From Phycomyces nitens (lineage: Eukaryota; Mucoromycota; Mucoromycetes; Mucorales; Phycomycetaceae), in assembly GCA_022702545.1 (NCBI GenBank), contig JAHRBC010000004.1, forward strand, positions 992,001 through 1,056,000: a stretch of DNA of 64,000 nt, given 5' to 3'. The position numbers and the translations under genes were made by a program. The notes under the pieces are model-generated. The model was given only the letters and a program-made list of their open reading frames with translations. It did no database searches and was not told where the DNA came from. This document shows positions 9,880-22,428 of the stretch, piece by piece (the first letter of the stretch is position 1; the number at the start of each line of letters is the position of its first letter).

Positions 9880-10700
9880 TAAACCCAATCTTCTTGCCAG
9901 TATAATCCCAAGGGTACTCAATTGGATTGAGATTAAGGCTTTGAGGAGGCCAGTCAGCCAAAGGTTTCAACTTGTGCTGCTTCTTTCATTTCATAGTCAC
10001 CTTGTTTATATGTCAGATAGCGTTGTCCTCTTGAAACTTAGAGTGTCTCCAACTAGCCTTTTGCTTAAACCTAATAAGAAAGGAGAAATATCACCCTTAC
10101 AGGGTCTGGATCTTCCTTTTAGGATCCATGTTTCCTAATAAGAATTTAAATAGCCAACACTTGCCAAAGAAAACGCCCAAACCATTACGGAACTACCTCT
10201 AAACTTCGTAGTTGATGAGATGAAAGTGAAGAATTCTCTAGCGCCCAACACCTCTGCTAATCTTGAAGCACTATTCATCTGCCCAGATAATAGAGTTCCA
10301 TGATATTTCAATGTAGAAAGGACTCGACCATTTAATACGCTTCGTTTTAAATGTCTTCCGCACAGATCTTGGGTGTTTCGATTAATCTTTGAGAGTATAT
10401 GTCTTGCTTACAAAGAAAGGTACGGAAAGTCTTGGTTGATATAGATATGGAGCCAGTCTTTTTCAGAGTCATTATTTTATACGTTGGCATCCTCATGATT
10501 TCCCGAGAAATATCTCTAGCATCTCTGTTAGTTTCAGTGGTCTGCTTAAATTCTCAAAGCATTCATAAGAGCCAATTTTTTTGTAGTTCCTGAGTACTCT
10601 TGTTACAACAAGCTTGCTAACACCGAGTTTTTTTTATCAATGTCCCATCGATTAGTGGCATTTGCAATGGTCGCAATTCAATTACTGGACGGTAAACTTG
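9880..10700 (-). pseudogene. Tc1/mariner transposase relic
   Basis: Heavily decayed minus-strand Tc1-like transposase. The N-terminal helix-turn-helix is readable at about 10560-10640 (LGVSKLVVTRVLRNYKKIGS, matching the HTH of the 6222-7572 element). The C-terminal catalytic block is readable at about 9890-9955 (WPPQSLNLNPIEYPWDY, contains the Glu). Frameshifts and stops separate them and no terminal inverted repeats were found. It lies between the metacaspase and the P450. Confidence 0.8.
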
Positions 10701-11055
10701 TCAGTTTTTCTCTTTCTTTTATTTTTAACCCTTGGTGTAATATGTTGATGGTAGTAAAGGCAATGTTTATATAAAAGAATAAGCTACTAATATTAGAAAA
10801 CCTATGGTAGTTACATGCATTGACACTTGGAACTGAGAACCCATAATGTCTTTTATGCCAAAGCTATACAATCAAGCGCAAATAATTGTTTTATTGTAAA
10901 GCAAATGTGGTATGTTTGATACCATGGTACATGTGGATTCATCAAAAGGATTCAGTATATTTCCAACTATCTACTGGTTTGCAACGGTCGCCATTGAAAT
11001 ATCCATAAATTCTATTTACAAGCTATCTAGAGTGTCAAGACAATTGACTTTATTG
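10701..11055. other. Intergenic, no gene recognised
   Basis: About 350 bp between the Tc1 relic and the 3' end of the convergent P450 gene. Nothing beyond likely 3' untranslated sequence of the P450 was seen. Confidence 0.4.
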
Positions 11056-13098
11056 TCAAGTACCTCTAGGCTTTAGAAGAAGCTTGAAACTGCCAGATTC
11101 CAGGGTCAATGTTATGTAGTATCGCTTTTCTTTTGCAGCCTCCATTTCTTTTGGAATGGATTCTATATCATAATGCTTTATCAATGCAGCTATAACAAGA
11201 CGCATCTCGTTCATCGCAAGTGTTTTTCCAATGCAATTGCGTGAACTATTCAAGAAGAATCATCAGTATATAACTCACAGGAGATTTTACTTACCCTGTG
11301 CTGAATGGAAAATAAGCCTCCATATTAGGCTTTGTCTCTGCGCCAGGAAGCCATCTGTCCGGATTGAAAGACAGGGGGTCAGACCAGTAATCAGAGTGTG
11401 TTTGGGCAATCCATGGACTACATCTCACTGTGGTCTACAAATGGCACCTATTGGTTAGAGTCTACAGCCACATTAACAGAGTCATAAATACATACTCCTT
11501 TTGGTACAAACACATCTCCTTTAATGAATATATCTCGAGTTGTAATTCTATCCATTCCATTAGCGACAATCGAGTTCAATCGCATGGTTTCGTTGATGAC
11601 AGCATTGAGATAAGGAAGCTTTTTGAGTTGGCTTTGACAAGGAAATATTTTTCCTTTCTCCAGCACCACCTCATCAATTTCAGCCTGCAGTTTCATCCAG
11701 ACATCCTTGTTTCGACACAATTCTATAAACACAAAGCCCATAGTTCCACTGATTGTTTCTGTTCCAGCGACAAGAAACATTGTTATTTCTGATATAATAT
11801 CATCTGTACTCAAACGTTGATCTTCATTTGGTGCTTTCTGAGTGTCGACCAGGATTTGAAGAATATCATTGCGCCTTTTTTTCTGCTCTAGTCGACCAAG
11901 AACTATGTTGGTGGCAAACTTTGAAGAGCAGCAGAATTAGATAAATCACTTTCTCAAACATATTCAAATCGATATCACTTACAGTCACCAAACGTGGAGT
12001 CTTTTTGGCTTTTTTGATACGAAGAAGTTTTACAATCCACGGGTAATTGACGACCTAAAAGTAGGCTTAGTAATAGCATATTATGTAATTTAATAAATAA
12101 CAAAACTTACGAAACCTAGAGTCCTCAATAGTTTGCTTATGGTCACTGGCACAACATGATTACTATTCTCGAGTGCATCAAAGGTTCCTCCAAAAGAGGT
12201 TTCACCAACGACATCCAGAGAAAATAATTGGAAAATTCTCCAAATGTCTACTACCCCAAAACCACTGGCTGATTTTGTAAGCTCAATGTCTCTATTGATT
12301 CGTGTAATCAAGGACTCTGTGACAGACTCGATCAATGGCTCGAGAGAATCAATGTATTTGATAGAGAATGCAGGGGAAACAAGTCGCCTCTACGTTGGAT
12401 ATCAATAAAGACATTTTGGTTTGGCAGGTTCCCAATGACTTACACGTTGCTTGTGAAATATCTTATCTGTTGTGTCAAAAATATTTGCTCTTCCGCCATC
12501 TAGATGGTACCATATAAAGTGTTTTAGATATAAATATCTATATAAAAAAATAACTAACGTACTCTGAAATCTGTTGTACCCATGTCCTTTAGAGAGGTCT
12601 TCGGTTACCAAGATTTGCTTCAACATATCCTTGTCTGATACAGATATCTCATTAGGACCAATACGGACTATATGGCCATATTTTTCGTGATATTCATTCA
12701 ATGTGATGAATCTGCAATAGATTGTATTATCGGACTGAAGCTTAACATTGGAAATATTTGTTATTTAATACCTTTGACTGTGGTGTTTACCAAGAAACCC
12801 TTCTAGTTCTGGGAATATTTTGGCTATCCAAGGACCAGGAATTTTTCCAAGGGGTCCAAAGAATCCATAATAGACTCTCTATTGAAGATGACAGAATAAT
12901 TTAACATGTATGAATGCAATACAGCACAATCTTTACATTTGATATTTTGTACAAGAAGAACAAGGCAATTGAAATCTTGGAAATTGTTCTGATATCGTTC
13001 TTTCCATACAGCCGAATTGCAAAAGCATTCTGGATCTGTCTTTGGATATCCATTGCTAGAGATATTTTGTTGGTCAACTCAACAAGGGAAAAAGCCAA
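11056..13098 (-). CDS. Cytochrome P450 monooxygenase
   Basis: Haem-thiolate monooxygenase, probably anchored in the ER membrane. It is spread over roughly nine exons and comes to about 500 residues, normal for the family. Reading from the right: an N-terminal anchor (about ISKISIALFFLYKI), the proline-rich hinge GPLGKIPGPW (about 12840), GHIVRIGPNEISVS (about 12650), the C-helix region RRRLVSPAFSIKYI (about 12390), the I-helix VAGTETISGTMGF (about 11760), the K-helix ETMR (ExxR, about 11590), and NPDRW. The haem loop FSTGSRNCIGKTLA is created by a splice join between FSTG (about 11300) and SRNCIG (about 11245). All landmark residues including the Cys ligand are present. The start is taken at ATG 13096-13098; a second Met 16 codons later is also possible. 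The stop is TGA at 11056-11058. The general sequence resembles fungal CYP families with broad roles, but the substrate cannot be told. Confidence 0.88.
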
Positions 13099-13495
13099 AA
13101 GTTTATTCCTACTTCTTTAAATATCCCAACAGTCACGACGGGATATGAACAGGAATCTCTTGAGTTCCTGGTTTTTTTTTGGGTGAAATAAACGGTTCTT
13201 TAAAAATGGACAGCATTTTGATTTCCTGTGGAATTCTGGGCAATCACCCGAATCTACATGGGACCATGAATTCAGAAAAGACAGGCTGAAAGTCAGGCCG
13301 CTGTTTCTGACAGCCCCAACAGAATACCCATTGTTATTTATCTTCAAGAGTATGTCTTCTTTACTTTCAGTGTTGATATTGGGGTTTGTGTTTCAATCTA
13401 TTTGTAGCCTTTGACCAATTGATTCACATTTTTATATATCATGGGCCAGACACACGATAAGCCTTCTGACTCATAAAAAAGATGTTTTTTTTTTA

Positions 13496-13526
<31 letters not shown>

Positions 13527-15009
13527 TTAAAATATATAAATAAAAGAGCTTTATATTAATGTCAGACTTGCAAACACCAAAAGATACTCTCTGACAATAC
13601 CTAGGGTCTCTAGATTTAATAAATAACGTTATTCTTGATTATTATTGTTATTATTATTATTAAATCTGACAGATTATCAATCTGCAATTTTATTTCTACC
13701 AAGAAAACTAATGTGGATCAGGGTCCATGCTATATGTTTTGTAAAATGTCGAGGCTATTACACTTTGGAAACAAAATAAATTTGAATGTCAAAAAGGCTT
13801 AATATAGACAACCCTTTCAAAGCTTAATAATCGGGACCTTTGATCCAACACTGATTTTCATGATATTCAAGAGCTAGAAGAAACTCTAATAAGGCTCTTG
13901 TCTAGGCACATGCAATCAACTCGGGAAATCAGGATCCAAGTGCATATCCTTTTATTTATTTATTTTTTAAAAAAAATGTCAAAAATCCTGTAAAGATTCC
14001 ATTGCACAAAACGCTATGTGAGTTGTTTGATGACCAAGTGGCTTGGTCAATCCTGAATGGCAATTGTCTTGTTAACAATTGATCTTGCCAAGAAATCCAT
14101 GTGCCCCTTGATTCATTGTACAAGATCAAGAATCATTTATGGAATATTGCAATGACTTTATTGGTCACTAGAACGCCTTTCTTTAATAGTATGGTGTACA
14201 GATTTGGTGGCTGTAGACACGATAATTGTCAAGCATTTTTGATTCTGCTACATTGCAAGTAATGTTTTGGAAAATAATTGTCAATGGAATGGCGAGACTG
14301 TATAAAGTAGCCTTAACTAATGACGTATTGTACTACTTTGTATATTATCTCAGAGCCTTTAGAAGGATATTGTACCAGTTTGATCTGATCTGTTCCGGGG
14401 TTCAGTGGGACAACTTGGCAAAAAGGCCTATATTTATTTTATCTTTTATTTCTAAATGTATATCAGTGGAAATTAGAGCAAATGGATCAAAGTTAGCAGT
14501 GTAACGTAAAGTCCAATGATTGCTGGCTGTTTGCAGCACCATCCAACAAGTGCTTGGATACCTCATAAGCTGATATTATTATTAATAATATTCTGCTCAG
14601 CGTATATTATAGTCATGAAGACACGACTGACTGTAGACTGATATTTCTTTACTTGCCGATGTGGCTGGTAGTTCCTTTAATGGTCATTGTGTGCTATTTG
14701 AGGATTGGTAATTTAGAGTTTCAGATAGAAAACCTAGGTACCGAGCTGAATATTTGCTACCCTTTCTACAAGCACCTTTTATAAGTTTCCGGTATCTTGA
14801 GTAGGCCAATTGGGTCAGGAATTAGACGATATAGCATGGGAGGCATTCTTGTGGCCAGGTGCAACATATTAAGTGGCTGACGTTGCCCTGGTTAAGGTAA
14901 GCCACATTGTATAAATAGATGGCTTTAGAATACCAAAAATGTCTCAGCAGGTGTGCGCCAAGAATACTATATTCAATTGCCGTAAGCGTGTAACCTAAAG
15001 GACTAAAAA
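13099..15009. other. Intergenic, no gene recognised
   Basis: About 1.9 kb of AT-rich DNA between two genes with divergent starts (P450 and DUF4203 protein). It contains TAA/ATT trinucleotide tracts near 13497-13527 and 13635-13665. Open frames such as 14226-14504 lack recognisable motifs and start or splice context, and were not accepted as genes. Confidence 0.5.
13497..13527. repeat. (TAA)n microsatellite
   Basis: About ten uninterrupted TAA units directly after a T-run and A-run. This is low-complexity sequence in an intergenic region. Confidence 0.9.
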
Positions 15010-15019
15010 TATAAAAAGG
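15010..15019 (+). promoter_or_regulatory. TATA box of the DUF4203 gene
   Basis: TATAAAAAGG lies 68-77 bp upstream of the ATG at 15087 and is followed by a C/T-rich tract (TTTTTCTCTCTCTCTCA) that probably carries the transcription start. The same TATA-to-ATG spacing is seen upstream of 44253 and 59707. Confidence 0.65.
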
Positions 15020-15086
15020 CTCGGCCTTTACTTTGCCCCTTCCTTTTTCTCTCTCTCTCACTATTAATCAATCCCACATTCAATCC

Positions 15087-16044
15087 ATGGCAACAAAACG
15101 ACAAGCCCACAAGGCAATTTACTATCTATCTATAGCAGCATTATTGCTGGCTCTGGTTGGATCTATTGCCAGCGCATCTCCTCTGGTCCCTAGACAAGAA
15201 CCAACCGATAAAACCATCAATCTCACGAGTATGTCACGAATCTTTATAGACATGCTCTTGCTGACCCTTTTTTTTTTAAAAATAGTTGCCGGCCACACAG
15301 TATCTGTCCATGGCATCGTACTCAGTGTGATCTTGTTCCTCACCGGCGCCTATTTGTGCTTCTTGGGAGGTAATTAGTGACATGGATTTTGCGTGACCAG
15401 ATTTCCCTCTAACCGTTTATATAGGTGTCCATCAAAACACCACAATGTTCCTTGTTGGATTTTATGTTGGATCAAACGTTGCTTACATTGTATTGACAAA
15501 TGCAAAGGCAGACTACGGTGAAAATACGGCAACCATCTTACTCGTCGTGAGCGTAGTAGTTGGCTTACTAGCAGGATTATTGCTATCATGTTGCTTCTTT
15601 TTGGCAGTCTATTTACTCGGTGCTTTACTTGGTTATATGGCTGCTCTCTGGTTGCTCGCCTGGGCAAACAATGGCCTTATTGAGACCAACTGGGGCCGTG
15701 CAATTCTCATTGTATGTTTTGTAATTGCTGGTGTCATCCTGATGGCGTTCCTTGAACGTCCAATGATTGTCATCGCAACTGCTTTTATTGGTGCTTTTGC
15801 AATCTTCATTGGTGTCGATCTGTATGTCAAGACCGGATTCGTTGAAGCTGTCGAGACTTTCTTGAGAGTCAAGAACCTGGGAGTATTCGAAGCCACCACA
15901 CAGGTGCGTGGCATGCTTGGTGGAACTCTAGGCTTAGCACTGGTCGGTGCGCTTCTCCAGTGGCTACTCATCCGTCGTAGCGAAAGAGACATTTCTTGGT
16001 CGAGCAACTATCCCAATAACCAGTATGGCTGGAGACGTGTTTAA
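15087..16044 (+). CDS. TMEM198/DUF4203-like multispanning membrane protein
   Basis: Three-exon gene (15087-15228, 15286-15369, 15425-16044) for about 281 residues. It has an N-terminal signal peptide (YYLSIAALLLALVGSIASA), a short luminal segment, then about seven hydrophobic segments, and a basic cytosolic tail ending YGWRRV. The Gly-rich helices, such as GAYLCFLGG, LLVVSVVVGLLAGLL and YLLGALLGYMAALWLL, and the LERPMIVIATAFIGAFAIFIGVD pattern match the DUF4203/TM7S3-TMEM198 fold found in fungal membrane proteins. The molecular role is not established. ATG 15087 is chosen because it directly precedes the signal peptide and lies just after a TATA box and CT-rich tract; an upstream in-frame ATG at 15033 lies in the CT tract. 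Confidence 0.8.
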
Positions 16045-17315
16045 GATTTATTCTTTATTTTTGACGTTCATGCCCTTACTGCTGTACAAGAAAATACCAC
16101 TTATTCCATGTATATATATACGTATTACATAAAACGAGGTTGAAAATTACAACCGCTTTATCTTACACGCATTCATTGTTTCTTTTTGAATGTTGTTGTT
16201 TTTTGTGTGGGATTTCGGGAAAACGGAGCAGAATTAATCGTGGTTACCTTTTTCCAAAAGATAATAATAATTAACAATACGGAGAGAGAGAAAAAGGGTC
16301 CAGATGACAATCATACGCCACATAGTTTCTGTTGAATTTCGGGCGTTTTCTTTGAGAAAACAAGTAGAATAGGAGCGTACGATATTCTGATACGTTTTGG
16401 ATAGAGTCTTGAGAAGAAAACAAACTCGTGTGTGGTATGGAAAATGCTATTGTGCTCAAGTGGATGACTCAGCCACTAATGTTTTGGATTCCATAATTGT
16501 CCTTGGCAGCCAGTTCACCTTTAATATATAAAGATGCTTGCTACTGCCAATATTGCTCTTGGTGCATTAGCGTCCCTTTGACAGATTTTCCCGCATGTTA
16601 TGCAAACAAGGGAACTTTATCATTTATTGCCTTTTGCCTTTCTTGGCATAAAAAGAGCGATATTTACCCATGATAGAATAGGAGCTCTTAAATGATTTCG
16701 ATAGCGTCAGGATAAACAAGCGTTCCTATTGTGAATCTAGATCGATTTATCCTAGTTTGGTCTTGTGTCTTTTTATTTTTATTAGCTCTAGCAGATATCA
16801 ATATACAAAGCATAATTGTGCAAAGCAAAAAAAAAAGAACCAAATGGTACATACAAACGTATACAACTCTTGAATACAATCTATAAGATCATTATACAAA
16901 AATCATGTTGATTAAAAGCTTATCTTGCTTTTATTTTACCAAGACTTTTTATTAATACACTAGAGATGAGAAACAACTGCAGGATAAATAATAATAGAGT
17001 AATATTGTCTATAAAAAGTACAAAAGGGCGAGCCATAATACCTCTTGTTCTCCCTATTGTTGTAATCATACCCTATAATCGATATACTTTAAATAAACTT
17101 GTCAGTGACAAAGGGATCTTGGCACCCCTCTTGTCATTGTTGCGTAACAAGAATATTATTGTTTAAAATGTTATTGGTACTTTGGAAATAAATGTCAAGT
17201 CGTCTTTTGCGCCAAGGTCGTTATCAAATTCTATATATCTTATTGTATTATCGTGCGTCTATCCTTCTTGGCCTATTTAAGCAACGGTTCCAATACTCAT
17301 TTCAGATGGTAAAAC
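16045..17315. other. Intergenic, no gene recognised
   Basis: 3' flank of the DUF4203 gene and about 1.2 kb of AT-rich DNA. No gene, RNA or terminal repeat was recognised. Confidence 0.5.
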
Positions 17316-17861
17316 ATGGGCGACCAAAAAGTAATGCTCCGTTTATTATTTTTATTATTTGAAATTCTGTTGCAATTTATACTACTACTTTTGTTTTCTT
17401 AAAAGAAATCCTCAGCTCAAGAAGGCTGTATTAGAACCACAGCCTTATATGCTAATTCAGCTGTAAAGGCCTTTAAAGGTGTAAATATGCACCGAATGCA
17501 CTTTATGTAGTAAACTCTACATAAACAAGGTGTCCTTGCTTGTTACCAAAGGAAGAAAGTGCGAGATTACAATGGGGATCCAGTACTCTCGGCGTCCATG
17601 ATATTGTAGTCTTTATAAAGGACTCTTTACTCGAGGGCTTAATTCTCAGCTAGCTAGATATATATATTCCAACATCTTTAAAACTTGACTCTACAGAAAC
17701 AATTTTCTGCATGGCTTTCAATTGGCTTGGTCCCTGGAAAAAAAGATACTATGTTTCAAGCAACAATTGATTCTAAAGATGATATTAATGAGCTTAAAAG
17801 ATTTCAAATGAATAATACTGCCTTACTAGACCAACCGACATCCAAGCTCGACTGGAAATAA
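17316..17861 (+). CDS. Possible small multi-exon gene, unknown
   Basis: Tentative. ATG 17316 begins MGDQK. After a GT-AG intron the frame continues KSSAQEGCIRTTALYANSA and then AVKAFKG. A second intron can join this to VLACYQRKKVRDYNGDP, and a last exon (from about 17697) reads KQFSAWLSIGLVPGKKD... and ends PTSKLDWK at TAA 17859-17861. The amino-acid composition looks protein-like and the splice sites are plausible, but the last join is ambiguous (GTACTC versus GTAGTC donors give different frames). No family was recognised. It could equally be non-coding. Confidence 0.25.
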
Positions 17862-18576
17862 AAGGAAAAAAAAGGATGACAGAAATACAAGGTTCTGAGG
17901 CACGCATTGCCACGTACAAAGCTGCGGTATACTTTTCATTTATACTCAGAACATATTTGTTATTCCAAAAGAGTGCCATAATTACCCATATTAGGTATAT
18001 TGAGCAATACAGAATATTGGGTTTTATTGAATATATATACACAGCAATATCTCCAAGACATGAACAAATTAATAGTAGTGGCCTTTTTAGTCTATAATCC
18101 ATGTATTTGTTATTATTACTTTATTAGAGATAGTTTCAATACCACTCCGGTTTGTTCTTGATTGCTAAATGAGTCAATGTGGATTTTCTGCACGACTTGG
18201 CGGGTAATTGATTCTGATGGCAGTCTATTGAAGAAATATATATTGTAATATTTACCACATGTAATATTTCCTTTGTAAAAGACTGTTTCTTTGTATCAAT
18301 TATTCGATAGACAAGTATTCATCTTTGGCATACAATTGACCATAGGATACCCATTACATATCTGCTGCGGGTCTAATGGGCAGTACAGTGTTTGCAACAA
18401 GGCAGACAACAAATAATTTCTTGGAATATCTTGGTTTTGAATACTGACATTTCAATATACAGTTATTTTCAATCTGCTTAGTATTAGTATTATTATTATT
18501 ATTATTTTTATTAAAAGAGATTGGATATCCAGAACAACACTGGTATATCCATGCCCGCTTTTTCAAAAAAAATGTC
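17862..18576. other. Intergenic, no confident gene
   Basis: Contains a 73-codon open frame (17876-18097) with one hydrophobic stretch that might belong to the tentative gene just upstream, plus a (TTA)n tract near 18486-18512. Nothing firm can be called. Confidence 0.4.
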
Positions 18577-21500
18577 TCATGTCACATACTCCCATGTCTC
18601 ATACGCCTCTCCATTCTCTTCAAGAAATCTTTGGATAACATTCGGGCTCTTTTTAAGCTCTCGTTCTGCCTTGTCCCACACAGAAAGTGCTTTTTGGACA
18701 TCGTTGATATTAATAGAATCCATTAGGGCAACTCGTAAATGTGGAACAGGGCAGTATGTGTGCGGATTTGCAACAGGGTTCTCGGCGTGTTTTTTGTGCT
18801 AGAAAGTGATTAGATATCTATCTCTAGAATAGAAAAAGGCAAAGGTGTATATTACCTGGTCCTTTAGAGCCTTGATGATTTCAGATACAAGCTTATTGAC
18901 CAGACGCTTCTCTTTGTAGAATACAAACAGATTGTAGATAAACGGCAGTGATGCACACAGTAGAATAGCACCAACTTATCGAGGAGGGTAAGAATCCGTT
19001 TAGAGAAATAAATCAAGTTCACTTACGAATTAAACATATTTTTGTAAATATGGACATTGTGGCATAAAACAAAAGGATTCGACAGCCTAAAGTACAGTAT
19101 GCCTTGTTTGTGCTATAGAAAGCATCCCCATCACTACAGATTGACTGATAAATAACGGCTAGACATAATGATCAAGACGACTACTTACGTGTTCCAGTAA
19201 AATATATTCTCGTTTGTCAAGACTGATTTTAGAGCAATGGGAATAAGGTCTTCCAGTTGAGATTTGGTCATTTTGGAGGTAAGCTTTGCAATGTATGAGG
19301 TTAGATGTCTGTCCTATGGGCCATGGTGGTAGATGGCTTATTTACCTCTTTAGAGCTGCGTAGTTTTTGGGTGAGATCATCAACATGGATAGATGCGTAT
19401 GTATTTGATACATCACTGTTTCCTTTCTTTACTGCATCACACAATAGCTTGCCTTGGGCAGCATAGAGTGTTCTTCGTATCGTTCTTTCGATAAGTGTCA
19501 CTCGTTTTGCTACTGCAGCATCAAGGACACATTTATCAGCAACAGGAAGGAATCCAAAGGGATTGTACCACGCTTTGCGTCGCTTGTACAAAGTCGGGCA
19601 TTGTAGCTCTCCAAAGAAACAGACTCCGTTTGGAGGACAAGGAATACAGGCCAAAGAGAAGCCATGGTGGATTGGATCGCCATCCACAACGCCTAAGGAG
19701 CTTGATCAATATTCAGGCACCTTTTATATGCCAACTTACTTCTATTGAGGCTCTTTGCAGAATCACAATAGCCATTGCGATTACGAGCAATGAATATCAA
19801 GACCATTGATCCCAAAAGGATTAAAGTCATTGGCACAATTGATAACAGTATGTACTGCTTTGCATTTCTTGACATTTGAATGGCCTGACGGAGGTACCTT
19901 TTGATAGGATTCTGTTTGGGGACATGGATTATGGGCATAGGGCCTTCAATCTGTCTTTGACGATCAGAGTCCAATATTGGGTGGACTCTGTAAATGTGTT
20001 GTTTTAAATCTAAAGTACAAGAAAACCTGGTTAATACATGAATTCATATGTCGTGGGATTCATACCCTCAAATAAACCATGTACTTCTTCATCGTCTATC
20101 GAATGCTTGTCTTCTTTAAACTTGTCATTGTGAGTGGTACTCTCTAGATCGAGAGGGGTATAATTTGAATCGTCGCTTGAATCATAACCGTCCGAGTCGT
20201 CAGTATAACTCTCATCTTCACTGGTGAATAAAGATTCGCCATTGTATAAGGAGTCTTTGTCAAAATCAGGCACATATATTCCCTTGGGTCGATAGCTCAT
20301 TTGTCGAGAAGTTCCATTAGATTTTACGACTTTTCTACAAGTTTCTGGGGTCATGGAAGAATCAGGTCTGTGTGGAACCATTTCTGTAGATGAAGACTCT
20401 GGTTGGTCTCTAAAAAACAGATTGCTCCTGTCAGGAAACAGTCTGGTCAACATGGCAAATCTCTCGAGGACTGATGTGGGATTTGTCCCAATTGGTGCCA
20501 GATTCGGGTTTCGCCATTGACGAAGAACAGTGCGTAGGCTTCGTAATTCATTGGCCTTTTGAAGTTGTTCTTCTGCTTCTTGTTTAGCCTTCTCAGCTGC
20601 TTCCTCGGCTTCAATTTCTTCGGTTTCAAGGGAGGGAGATCGCCGCCATTCATACGATTCCACGAGGTCTTCTGCGTCTAATTCCAGTGGTCCAGAATTG
20701 TCTGAAGAATGTGATTCTGATGGCCATAATTTGCTGATCATCGTTTCTAGACTGTATATTTTTGCGGCACTGTTTATACTTTCATCTATTACAGAATTCG
20801 CAATATCCATCTGGTTTCGACTTGAATCAATAGATTGATTAGAGTCATTATCCCGTCGACTGACTTGTTTATCATTATCATTATCATAATTATCATTAAT
20901 AGAGGATAATATAGGAATCCTCTGTCGTATAAAGGACCATATTCCATTAGACTCTTCGTCTTGGCCATTTGCGTCCAAATCACTAGAGCCAGAGCTGCCA
21001 AACGAAAATAAATTCCTCAAGGCATTTGACTTGATAATTGCAGCCTAAAAGTTAGCTATCAATTGCAGCTATTAAACCCCATATTCACCTGTTTCAATTG
21101 GCCAGAACCTTCAGTTTTTCCTGACATTGGATATGGGATAGCAAACCCATCCTGGTCCTGTTCAAATAAGATTAATATTATCCCAAAAATTGACTTCACA
21201 AATCCAATTACCCTTTTTGGCCAACCAGGTGGAGCTGGAAGAGATGGCCAGTCTTGGTTTGAGCTCGTACCTCTGGCCACTGAAGACCAGCTATTCCCAA
21301 GCATTCTTACAAGAGCATCACGACGAGGGATAATGAATTTGTCGAACAGGGCCAGACAGTCTTCCCAGGAGGCATCCTCGGGAATAGGTACTCCTTGGCC
21401 TACCAACAATTCTCGCAGTTGGTATTCCTCCAGTGATTGCGGAGTGAAGTTCTTGTCTAAGTGTTTAGAAACCGCAATTTACAATGCCATTGAGTATAGA

Positions 21501-21635
21501 ATTACACACTCTAGTAAAAAACTCACCAAGGAATCCCAAGTTTCTGTAATGCGCAGAAATTGTGTCTTGCATGGTCAAAAAAGAATAAGTGTATGCAACA
21601 GCTGTCTGATCGCTTTGTTCGTGTTCAGTAGACAT
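18577..21635 (-). CDS. Heh/Src1/Man1-type inner nuclear membrane protein
   Basis: Multi-exon gene of about 800 residues. Start ATG 21635 (MSTEHEQSDQ). Exon 2 encodes a helix-extension-helix/LEM-like DNA-binding module (FTPQSLEEYQLRELLVGQG, followed by PEDASWEDCLALFDKFIIP). A long acidic, Ser-rich linker follows (20031-21020) and contains a Glu/Lys helix. The first membrane span (YILLSIVPMTLILLGSMVLI) is followed by RNGYCDS, then the Man1-Src1p C-terminal (MSC) domain with CIPCPPNGVCFFGELQC and a Cys pair further on, a second span (VGAILLCASLPFIYNLFVF), and the terminal winged-helix-like part (VPHLRVALM, then VQKALSVWDKAERELKKSP) ending GEAYETWEYVT at TGA 18577-18579. Members tether chromatin, especially rDNA and telomeres, to the inner nuclear membrane and help nuclear pore quality control. 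Divergent from RPC11 with a 94-bp gap. Confidence 0.88.
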
Positions 21636-21729
21636 TCCATTCAATAGTCACGTGTAAGGTTACAACAAGTCACATCGAGTAAAGAGGAAAACCAAACGAC
21701 CTTTACGATTCCAAGAAAAAAAGTTAATC
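21636..21729. promoter_or_regulatory. Bidirectional promoter with CACGTG
   Basis: Only 94 bp separate the start codons of the divergent Heh/Man1-like gene (minus) and RPC11 (plus). The gap holds an E-box palindrome GTCACGTG (CACGTG at 21649-21654), a site for bHLH factors of the Cbf1 type. No TATA box is evident. Shared regulation of the two genes is inference. Confidence 0.6.
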
Positions 21730-22172
21730 ATGTTGTTCTGCCCTAATTGCTCAAATCTTCTCTTGATCGAGAACGAGGGAGGCCAAGTGTTCTTTTGCCA
21801 ATCATGCCCATACCAATACGCAATCCAAAGCAGAGTAATATTTTTTGTCTTAATTTATCCACAACTGATCACTCAATTTAATCCTTGACCAGCACACTAC
21901 TCGCAAACTTTTGCACAGAAAGGAAGTTGACGATGTTCTCGGAGGAGCAAAGGCATGGGAAAATGTTGATTCTACAGAAGGTAATTTGTCTGGTGCATCT
22001 AAAGAGTGGCAATGTCTTAATGTAAAAAAAAAATGTTGCAGTTTCTTGTCCAAAGTGTGAACACACCCAGGCCTACTTTATGGTGATCCAGATTCGTTCT
22101 GCTGATGAACCCTCGTCTATTTTCTACAAGTGCTGTAATGACGAGTGTCAGCACCAGTGGCGCGAAGGATAA
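21730..22172 (+). CDS. RPC11: RNA polymerase III subunit RPC11 (C11/POLR3K)
   Basis: Three exons (21730-21834, 21893-21980, 22042-22172) encode about 107 residues, the normal length of C11. The N-terminal zinc ribbon has MLFCPNCSN...FFCQSCPYQY (two CxxC pairs). The conserved linker is HRKEVDDVLGGAKAWENVDS. The C-terminal TFIIS-like zinc ribbon has SCPKCEHTQAYF...IRSADEPSSIFYKCC and CQHQWREG. The RSADE hairpin contains the acidic pair needed for RNA cleavage. C11 gives RNA polymerase III its transcript cleavage, proofreading, termination and reinitiation activity in the nucleus. All cysteines are present. Stop TAA 22170-22172. Confidence 0.95.
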
Positions 22173-22428
22173 AGCTCATAAAACTATGTTTTTTTTTCAT
22201 GTCACTTTTGATCTGTCCAATTCATTCGATACTATATTCATCTGTACAACTTTTACACCATTACATCCCATTTAAACATGTCCTTAATTAATACCTCGAG
22301 GTTATTTAGATGGGCTACTCGAAATACATTTTGGCTTCTTCAGATTTATTAGGCCAATAAATAATATATGGCATTGGGTTTATTGTACACACTAGGTTGC
22401 GATCCTCTGGATACAAACCATGATTATG

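Noticed and set aside
13117..13347. 76-codon minus-strand frame upstream of the P450
   Set aside because: Not in splice continuity with the P450 N-terminal exon and no motif.
14226..14504. 92-codon open frame on the plus strand
   Set aside because: No recognisable motif, no convincing promoter or splice context, composition like surrounding AT-rich DNA.
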